The notes beneath the pieces are model-generated. The model worked only from the letters and a program-made list of their open reading frames with translations, had not been told where the DNA came from and did no database searches. DNA of 64,000 nt from an uncultured Latescibacterota bacterium (GTDB lineage Bacteria > Latescibacterota > UBA2968 > UBA8231): NCBI GenBank assembly GCA_951813615.1, contig OX638377.1, positions 3,100,001 through 3,164,000 of the forward strand, written 5' to 3'. Shown piece by piece: positions 58,115 through 64,000 of the stretch. Each line of letters begins with the position of its first letter. Within the stretch, counting starts at the first letter, position 1. Position numbers and translations under genes: made by a program.

Positions 58115-59104
58115 TTGAATCCGCACAAGAGAGAAGTCATTGCAAGCATGGAGGATTTTGTCAGGGACCAGCTCAAGTTGCTCAAATCCGTAGAGGATAG
58201 TTGGCAGCCCGACGATTTTCTTCCCAATGTGGACGCGGAAAACTGGGAAGACTCCATCCGCGAATTCCGCACCCGCGCTCAAGCGCTTCCCGACGATGTC
58301 CTCGTCGTCCTCGTCGGCGACATGATCACCGAGGAAGCCCTGCCCACCTATCAGACCTTGCTCAACAGCTTTGAAGGCGTGTCGGACACCACCGGCACGG
58401 ATCCCAGCCCGTGGGCCCAATGGTCGCGCGGTTGGACCGCCGAGGAAAATCGCCACGGCGACCTACTCAACAAATACCTCTTCCTCACCGGTCGCGTCGA
58501 TATGCGCGCCATCGAGACGACGATCCAATACCTGCTGCGCAATGGCTTCAACCCGCAGGCCGCCCAAGATCCCTACAAGGGCTTCGTCTATACGTCCTTC
58601 CAAGAGCGGGCGACTCGCATTTCCCACAGCAACGTGGCCCGCTTGGCGCAAAAGGCCGGCGATGCGCACCTCAAGACCATCTGCGGCGTCGTGGCCGGCG
58701 ATGAAGCCCGCCACGAAAGAGCGTACACGAACTTTATCAAGAAAATTTTCGAGCTAGACCCAAGCGGGGCAATATTGGCCTTCCGCGACTTGATGAAACG
58801 CCAAGTCGTCATGCCCGCTCACCTGATGACCGACGGGCAGGATCCCAACCTCTTTGAACACTTTTCTATAGTAGCCCAGCGGCTCGGAGTGTACACGGCC
58901 AAGCACTACGCCGAAATCACCGAGCACCTAGTCCGCCAGTGGGAGTTGGATTCGCTCTGCGGCCTCACCGGCGAAGCGGCCGCCGCCCAAGACTATTTGT
59001 GCAGGCTCGGATCGCGCTACGCCAGACTAGCCGAGCGCAACGAGCGGCGGCTAAACGGCACCGCACCACTGCGGTTTAGTTGGATCCACAACCGCAGCGT
59101 CTAA
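58115..59104 (+). CDS. Soluble acyl-[acyl-carrier-protein] desaturase, plant stearoyl-ACP type
   Basis: 329 residues, TTG start with GGAG eight bases upstream (ATG at 58148 as alternative). Di-iron ligands are E73 (ITEEALP), E111 and H114 (EENRH), E164 (FQER), E197 and H200 (DEARH). Their spacings (38, 3, 53, 33, 3) equal those of castor delta-9 stearoyl-ACP desaturase. The similarity runs the whole length: DDVLVVLVGDMITEEALPTY, WTAEENRHGDLLNKYLFLTG, FVYTSFQERAT. It inserts a double bond into ACP-bound fatty acid with O2 and ferredoxin, adjusting membrane fluidity. Confidence 0.95.
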   Translation: MNPHKREVIASMEDFVRDQLKLLKSVEDSWQPDDFLPNVDAENWEDSIREFRTRAQALPDDVLVVLVGDMITEEALPTYQTLLNSFEGVSDTTGTDPSPWAQWSRGWTAEENRHGDLLNKYLFLTGRVDMRAIETTIQYLLRNGFNPQAAQDPYKGFVYTSFQERATRISHSNVARLAQKAGDAHLKTICGVVAGDEARHERAYTNFIKKIFELDPSGAILAFRDLMKRQVVMPAHLMTDGQDPNLFEHFSIVAQRLGVYTAKHYAEITEHLVRQWELDSLCGLTGEAAAAQDYLCRLGSRYARLAERNERRLNGTAPLRFSWIHNRSV

Positions 59105-59121
59105 CCGGGGCCGCAGCTTTT

Positions 59122-59964
59122 ATGCGTCCACGGCCTTCCGACCCTTTTTTCGCGCTCGTCCAAAAGGCCCGCGACGCCTCCGGCGAGATCGACCTCGCCC
59201 GCGGAGCCTTGCTCATCGCCCGGCAAGCGTATCCCGACCTCAACATCGAGCACTACCTGCGGCAACTCGACGCGCTGAGCGAGGACTTTCGCGCCCGCTA
59301 TGCCACAGCCGATTCCCTGCCGGCCTCGCTGGCCAACCTGAGCCAATACGTGTTCGGCGACCTCGGCTTCCGCGGCAACCGCACTCACTACGACGACCCC
59401 CGCAACAGCTACCTCAACGAGGTCCTCGACCGCCGCCTCGGCATTCCCATCACTCTCGCTGTAGTCTATCTAGAGCTAGGAAAACGGCTGTCTTTCCCAC
59501 TCGCAGGGGTCAACTTTCCGCATCACTTCCTCGTGCGCAGCACCCAAGGCGACGAACCGCTCTTCGTCGATCCCTTTGCCGACGGCGCTTTTGTCGATAG
59601 CCAGTCCTTGGGCGAGCGGCTACCGGTCATCGAGGGACGCCGGCTCGAATTGTCCGCCGAGTTCATCGAGCCGACCTCGTCGCTGCACATCTTAGTGCGC
59701 ATGCTCCGCAACCTCAAACGCCTCCATTTCCAAACCCGCGAGTTTGCCACCGCCATCCACTGGGCCGAGAAAATTGCCTATCTACAGTCGGCCGAAGCCG
59801 AAAACCACCGCGACCTCGGCTTTCTCTACCACCACACCGGCGAGTATCTCAAGGCCATTGAGGCCTTTAACGAGTACCTCCGCCGAGCCGGCGACGCCCC
59901 GGACGCCCCCACCATCGAGCACAACATCCGCGTTCTCGCCAATCGCCTGATCCCGCTCAACTGA
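59122..59964 (+). CDS. SirB1-family protein (transglutaminase-like plus TPR)
   Basis: 280 residues from the ATG at 59122 (an ATG at 59080 overlaps the desaturase). The transglutaminase-like domain (about 25-160) has LSQYVFGDLGFRGNRTHYDD, SYLNEVLDRRLGIPITLAVV and GVNFPHHFLVR. The usual catalytic Cys is not evident, as in many SirB1 proteins. The C-terminal part has TPR-like helices (REFATAIHWAEKIAYLQ; DLGFLYHHTGEYLKAIEAFN). The function is poorly known; protein-protein contacts are likely. Confidence 0.85.
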   Translation: MRPRPSDPFFALVQKARDASGEIDLARGALLIARQAYPDLNIEHYLRQLDALSEDFRARYATADSLPASLANLSQYVFGDLGFRGNRTHYDDPRNSYLNEVLDRRLGIPITLAVVYLELGKRLSFPLAGVNFPHHFLVRSTQGDEPLFVDPFADGAFVDSQSLGERLPVIEGRRLELSAEFIEPTSSLHILVRMLRNLKRLHFQTREFATAIHWAEKIAYLQSAEAENHRDLGFLYHHTGEYLKAIEAFNEYLRRAGDAPDAPTIEHNIRVLANRLIPLN

Positions 59965-59965
59965 C

Positions 59966-61489
59966 CTAGTCCGCTTCGCGCTCCGCCGGGCTGATGTCTT
60001 CTTTGGCCGTCAACCAGCGCATGACCTCTCCCAAACGCGGCGGCTTGCCCGTCATCAAGATGCCGATGCGGAAAACCTTGCCCGCTCCGTGCACCGCGAA
60101 GTAGATGGACAACAAAAGCAGCACCGTGGTCGCCAAATACTCCCACAGCGGCAGTGCACCGGCGGCCCGATTCATCATGACAAAAGGGGTAAAGAGCGGG
60201 ATGTAGGACATAACCCGCGCCAAGGTGCCGTTGGGGTCTTGAGTGATGGGTATCATGGTGAGCAACGGCACGATCAGCGGTATGAGGAGCGGCAACATCA
60301 GGCTCTGCGCGTCTTTTAAGCTATTGCACAGCGAGCCGGCCCCTACCAGCAAGCAGGCGTACAGCAGAAAGCCAGCCAAGAAGTAAAAGACAAAGGACCA
60401 CAAGTAAAGCGGAGTGCTGGCAATACTGACGATGGAGGCCACGTCCTCCCCCAACGCGGCTGGCGCGACCACCACCCCCACCACAACGCACGCAACCCAA
60501 GTAAAGACCAAGGTCAGCCCAACCGCGGCCGTGCCAGCGATTTTGCCAGCCATCAACTCAAAGGGTGAGAGCGCGGACAGCAGCACTTCGATGAGGCGCG
60601 ACGACTTCTCCTCCACGGTATTGGTCATAAGCGTCTGCGCGTTGATGAATATCGCCATCCACAATAGATAAACGAACGGTACGACGGCCCACTGCTGGAC
60701 CCTATCGACCGTGGAAACTTCGGCCTCGTCGCCGCGCTTATCGACCTTGCGCTCTGCAAAATGCACTGGGTTCTGCAACCAGTTGCTCGTCTCCGCGTCG
60801 AGGCCCGCCTGTTCAATGCGCCGCGCCCGCACCACTTGGAACACCTGGTCTGCAAACCAATGGCGCAAGTCCCGATCGGTCAGATTCAAAGAGATGTATT
60901 TGCACCCCTCGTCGCTGGCGACTGGATCCGGAGAGATGACGAAGTACGCAAAGAGCTCGCCATCGTTTACCATGCGATTGAGCGCGGCTGGCGGATCGTC
61001 GCCGCTGGGCACCTCCACCCGGACATAGCGGCTGCGCGAGAGTTCCAAGTCGAGGGCCTCTAACTCCTCGGCCGACACCTGCTGCCACCACTCGACGAGA
61101 CCGGCCGCGCTCTCGCCTTTTCCCACAGCGAGGTCCTGGACCAGCGCCGGCCGCTCCGCTTCGTCCAAGCCCACATAAACCTTCGCGGCTGCCCTAACCG
61201 CATCCGGCAAGCGCTCCCAAGCCTGACCACCGTCGCGATAGCGCTCCGCCGCATCCAGTAGCACTATGCCCAGATCCTCGGCCAAAATACCCTTTTCCAC
61301 CTCCTGTAGCACAAAACCCGAATGGTCGATCACAGCATAGGGCCGCGCCTGTTTGGTCCCGCTCAATAGAATGGGCACCACAATGCTCAAGGCGAGGATG
61401 AGCGGGAAGGCCAGTACGCCGATCCAAAACCCCTTGGTGCGGACGTTCTCCATGTATTCGCGCTGCGCAACTAAAGCAATTTTACGCAT
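59966..61489 (-). CDS. ABC exporter permease (NatB/ABC-2 type)
   Basis: 507 residues. An N-terminal helix (KGFWIGVLAFPLILALSIVV) leads to a large extracytoplasmic domain (about 45-255), then five helices (VVPFVYLLWMAIFINAQTLM; AGKIAGTAAVGLTLVFTW; LYLWSFVFYFLAGFLLYACL; LMLPLLIPLIVPLL; last near 455-475). EEKSSRLIEVLLSALSPFEL is the ABC-2 coupling helix motif. It overlaps the ATP-binding subunit gene by eight bases. NatAB-type systems export Na+ or other small compounds; the substrate is not provable here. Confidence 0.92.
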   Translation of the reverse strand: MRKIALVAQREYMENVRTKGFWIGVLAFPLILALSIVVPILLSGTKQARPYAVIDHSGFVLQEVEKGILAEDLGIVLLDAAERYRDGGQAWERLPDAVRAAAKVYVGLDEAERPALVQDLAVGKGESAAGLVEWWQQVSAEELEALDLELSRSRYVRVEVPSGDDPPAALNRMVNDGELFAYFVISPDPVASDEGCKYISLNLTDRDLRHWFADQVFQVVRARRIEQAGLDAETSNWLQNPVHFAERKVDKRGDEAEVSTVDRVQQWAVVPFVYLLWMAIFINAQTLMTNTVEEKSSRLIEVLLSALSPFELMAGKIAGTAAVGLTLVFTWVACVVVGVVVAPAALGEDVASIVSIASTPLYLWSFVFYFLAGFLLYACLLVGAGSLCNSLKDAQSLMLPLLIPLIVPLLTMIPITQDPNGTLARVMSYIPLFTPFVMMNRAAGALPLWEYLATTVLLLLSIYFAVHGAGKVFRIGILMTGKPPRLGEVMRWLTAKEDISPAEREAD

Positions 61490-62393
61490 CGTCGGCCTCC
61501 CCTATGGCGCGGATGAAAATCTCGTGCAAAGAGGCCGTGCGCAGGGCAAAACCCCGTATCTGCACTTTGGAAACGAGCGCGGCCAATATAGCTTGCGAGT
61601 CCGCGTCCTCAGTCAGAAAAAGCTCGGCCCGCTTGCCCGAGTCGTTGACCCGGGTCACGCCCGGCAGATCGCGCAGCAGATGCCCGTCGCCATCGTAGTC
61701 GAGCACCGCGGCGCGCCCCCCGCTGGCAAGCACTTGGCCCAACGCGCCATCGACGACCTTCTGCCCCTTGTTGATCAGCGCGACAAAGTCGCAAAGCTGC
61801 TCGGCCTGCTCCATCAGGTGGGTCGAGAAGATCACTGTCTTGCCGTCGCGGCGCATCTGCAAGATGACGTCCCGCATCAGATCGCGGTTGACCGGGTCCA
61901 GCCCGGAAAAAGGCTCGTCGAGAATGACGAGCTCAGGCTCGTGGATCAGCGCCGAGAGCAACTGCACCTTTTGCTCCATGCCCTTGGAAAGCACCTCGCA
62001 GCGCCGATCCTGATAATCGCCGAGGCCATAGCGCTGCAACAATTCAGCGGCCCGCTGCTGCGCCACATCCGCGTCAATTCCCTTGAGCCGCGCGAAATAG
62101 ATCATCACCTCGGCGATCTTCATCTTCTTGTACAGACCCTTTTCCTCGGGCAGATAGCCAAGCTGGTCTTTGACCGCGAGGGCGTGTTGCCCATCCAGCA
62201 GACCGATGCGCCCAGAGTCGGCGAAGAAGATGCTCATAATCATGCGGATAAGCGTCGTCTTACCCGCGCCGTTGGGACCCAACAGCCCGTAGATACACCC
62301 CGCGGGCACGCGCAGCGACACCCCGCGCACGGCCTCGACCGCGCCAAAGCGCTTCCACACGTCTTCGAGCTGCACCGCCGTTGAAAAAGCCAT
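61482..62393 (-). CDS. ABC exporter ATP-binding protein (NatA type)
   Basis: 303 residues. Walker A is GLLGPNGAGKTTLIRM, then the Q-loop in LGYLPEEKGLY (Glu where Gln is common). The signature is LSKGMEQKVQLLSALIHEPE, a NatA-group variant of LSGGQ, with Walker B LVILDEPFSGLDPVN and switch His in FSTHLMEQAE. The C-terminal 80 residues are a small regulatory domain. It is the upstream gene of the transporter pair. Confidence 0.94.
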   Translation of the reverse strand: MAFSTAVQLEDVWKRFGAVEAVRGVSLRVPAGCIYGLLGPNGAGKTTLIRMIMSIFFADSGRIGLLDGQHALAVKDQLGYLPEEKGLYKKMKIAEVMIYFARLKGIDADVAQQRAAELLQRYGLGDYQDRRCEVLSKGMEQKVQLLSALIHEPELVILDEPFSGLDPVNRDLMRDVILQMRRDGKTVIFSTHLMEQAEQLCDFVALINKGQKVVDGALGQVLASGGRAAVLDYDGDGHLLRDLPGVTRVNDSGKRAELFLTEDADSQAILAALVSKVQIRGFALRTASLHEIFIRAIGEADDA

Positions 62394-62520
62394 GCCTTCT
62401 GCACTCCTTCCTCATGAGTTCGGGTTGGCAAGAAAAACCTATGTTTATAAAGTTACCATACAAAGCCTATCTATGTGATAGTCCAAACCGCATCGCAGCA
62501 TTTGCTATAGGAGATTCCTC

Positions 62521-63609
62521 ATGCCCAAGCTCTTCGGCCGCAACTTCACCCGCCGCCAACTGCTCAACCGCGTCGGCGACATCAGCCAGCTCATGTACGC
62601 TCGCCGCGCCGAGCGCAGCGAAGGATTCGAGCGCGGTGCCGATCTCATCGACGTGTTCAACGCTTCGGGCTTGGGATTTTCCGTCTTGCCCGGCCGCGCC
62701 CTCGACATTGCCTCGGCCCACTACAAGGGCCAGTCGCTGTGCTTCCGCTCCGGCCCCGGAGACGTCGGGCCGGCCTTCTACGAGCCAGAGGGCTTCAAAT
62801 GGGGACGCGGCTGGTTCGGCGGGCTAGTAACCTCTTGCGGCCTCGACTTTGTCGGCCACCCAGAAATCGATCCCGAAGAAGAAAACGCCGAAATGCCACT
62901 GCACGGTCGCCTCTCGTACATCCCGGCTAAAAACGTCGGCATTGAGGCGGGCTGGGAGGGCGCGGATTACGTCGTGCGCATCCGCGGCCAAATGCGTCAG
63001 GCCGAGGTCTTTGCCGAAAACCTAGAGCTGTCGCGCGAGATTTCGACCGTACTCGGCGAGCGGAGCATCCACATCCGCGACCGCATCGAAAACCTCGCCG
63101 CCGACCGCTCGCCGCTCATGTTCGTGTATCACTGCAATCCCGGGTTCCCCCTCCTCGACGAGGGAACCCGCCTCGTCCTCCACAGCCGCGAGAGCACCGA
63201 GTGGACCGAGGATCGCCCCGTCGCCCCCGAGGACTACACCGTGGCCAAAGGGCCGCAACCACGCGCCCACGACGATGTGTACGTGCATCGGCCCCGCACC
63301 GACCGCCAGGGGCGTGTCCACATCGGCCTGCTCAACGAAAAGCTCGGCTTGGGATTGTATTGGCAGTTCAAGCACAGCGAGATCCCCATCGTCAACCACT
63401 GGCAGCACTTCCACAAGGGCACCTACGTCACCGGCATTGAGCCGGGCAACTGCTCGGTGCTCGGTCGCGCCTGGAACCGCCAGCACGGGACCTTGCAGTA
63501 CATCGAGCCAGGCGAGGTGCGCGAGTTCAACATGGAAATCGGCGTGTTAGACGGAGCGGACGAGATGCGTGAGTTTGAGCGCAAGGTAAAGCGGGGTTTG
63601 ACCAAGTAA
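62521..63609 (+). CDS. DUF4432 family (aldose-epimerase-like fold) protein
   Basis: 362 residues, AGGAG seven bases before the ATG. The chain follows the DUF4432 pattern: LPGRALDIASAHYKGQSLCF, WFGGLVTSCGLDFVGHP, PLHGRLSYIPAKNV, IHIRDRIENLAADRSPLMFV, VYHCNPGFPLLDEG, and YVTGIEPGNCSVLGR near the end. The fold is a galactose-mutarotase-like beta-sandwich; His and Glu positions of the pocket are kept. Such genes often sit with carbohydrate-uptake or sugar-acid genes, and may convert or bind an unusual sugar. The partial next gene starts 11 bases later. Confidence 0.87.
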   Translation: MPKLFGRNFTRRQLLNRVGDISQLMYARRAERSEGFERGADLIDVFNASGLGFSVLPGRALDIASAHYKGQSLCFRSGPGDVGPAFYEPEGFKWGRGWFGGLVTSCGLDFVGHPEIDPEEENAEMPLHGRLSYIPAKNVGIEAGWEGADYVVRIRGQMRQAEVFAENLELSREISTVLGERSIHIRDRIENLAADRSPLMFVYHCNPGFPLLDEGTRLVLHSRESTEWTEDRPVAPEDYTVAKGPQPRAHDDVYVHRPRTDRQGRVHIGLLNEKLGLGLYWQFKHSEIPIVNHWQHFHKGTYVTGIEPGNCSVLGRAWNRQHGTLQYIEPGEVREFNMEIGVLDGADEMREFERKVKRGLTK

Positions 63610-63620
63610 GGAGAGCACCC

Positions 63621-64000
63621 ATGACAGTCTCTCTAGAAGCGCGCGAATCGGCCCAGACACCACCGAGGTGGGCCCTGCTTCAGCGTCAGCTCTTCGACGC
63701 AATCGAGGACGCCGCTCCGCAGGCGCTCGAGCGGTACACCCATCCGGATGGGCGCCTGCTCTGGCCCCCCAGTCCCGACTTCCAGAGCATCGACGCGCTG
63801 GATGACTGCTACGAGAGCTTCCACAACTGGCCGCTCTTCTACCTGCTCGGCGGCAGCGACCGGTTCCTAGCCGACGCCCAGCGGGAATTCGATGTCATCA
63901 ATGAGCAAATGAGCCAGCATGGCACGGGACACGGCTACCCCATGGTGGTGCGGGAGTACCAGCCGGGCTACGACTGGTTCCATCAGGGCGAGGGCAACTA
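63621..64000 (+). CDS. Unknown protein, 3'-truncated by window edge
   Basis: The ATG at 63621 has AAGGAGAG upstream. 126 residues are visible: MTVSLEARES, WALLQRQLFDAIEDAAPQAL, ERYTHPDGRLLWPPS, DDCYESFHNWPLFYLLGGSD, GTGHGYPMVVREYQPGYDWF and HQGEGN at the edge. The Trp/Tyr/His-rich helical pattern looks like an alpha/alpha-toroid carbohydrate-active protein, but I cannot name a family. It is probably co-transcribed with the DUF4432 gene, which supports a sugar-related role. Confidence 0.7.
   Translation, partial: MTVSLEARESAQTPPRWALLQRQLFDAIEDAAPQALERYTHPDGRLLWPPSPDFQSIDALDDCYESFHNWPLFYLLGGSDRFLADAQREFDVINEQMSQHGTGHGYPMVVREYQPGYDWFHQGEGN

Noticed and set aside
61353..62384. 343-codon open frame on the plus strand
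   Set aside because: It is the antisense shadow of the ABC ATP-binding gene, which has all nucleotide-binding motifs; the antisense product has low complexity and no ribosome site.

Overview
The window is a GC-rich, densely coded bacterial chromosome segment, with C- or G-ending codons preferred nearly throughout. No rRNA, tRNA, CRISPR array, transposase or phage gene is visible. The gene content points to an uncultured member of the FCB superphylum, most likely Latescibacterota or a close relative. Supporting signs are a type IX secretion C-terminal sorting domain, a SusC/CarboxypepD-type TonB receptor, Gram-negative envelope genes (lnt, an LptE-like lipoprotein, tatC), phytanoyl-CoA dioxygenase, DUF4432 and enolase-superfamily sugar-acid genes, and three EutN/CcmL microcompartment vertex genes. 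The placement is inference, since no marker gene could be searched.

Layout: 1-5 kb holds the end of an XRE regulator, a GT2 glycosyltransferase, a DsbD-type reductase, ribB and a sugar-acid dehydratase. 5-13 kb runs rightward: a rarA-methyltransferase fusion, a HEAT lipoprotein, a tandem NTF2-like protein, a Na+/solute symporter and an NhaC antiporter. 13-15 kb runs leftward: an LptE-like lipoprotein, a repeat-bearing protein and an M23 peptidase. 15-21 kb runs rightward: coaX, a C-terminal processing protease, GT87, lipA and a kinase-like gene. 21.4-22.9 kb has an inverted repeat and a NucS-like nuclease gene.

A FadR-type regulator diverges at 23.7 kb from a corrinoid one-carbon operon (23.8-29.7 kb): an unknown protein, a URO-D-type methyltransferase, a corrinoid protein, a ferredoxin-ASKHA activator and a MetF-MetV fusion. 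The second half of this chemistry lies at 36.3-39.6 kb (methyl-H4folate methyltransferase, homocysteine methyltransferase, PF13769 protein), followed by mnmG. A visibly A/T-richer block, including a TonB receptor and a T9SS-sorted beta-helix protein (31.1-36.0 kb), separates the halves.

41-49 kb holds a bifunctional-nuclease gene, radC, an lnt-tatC gene fusion, and two lineage-specific paralogues flanking a zinc-type dehydrogenase. A DUF2283-HTH/small-protein pair with its own palindrome follows. 50-54 kb has nadX, an aminotransferase, a PhyH oxygenase and a mannose-1-phosphate guanylyltransferase. 54-56 kb is the most unusual stretch: ispH followed by three BMC vertex genes, all linked by 4-base overlaps. 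56-58 kb is a Psp-like envelope-stress operon with a candidate sigma-54 promoter and tandem upstream palindromes. 58-64 kb has a plant-like acyl-ACP desaturase, a SirB1-type protein, a Nat-type ABC exporter, a DUF4432 protein and a truncated unknown gene.
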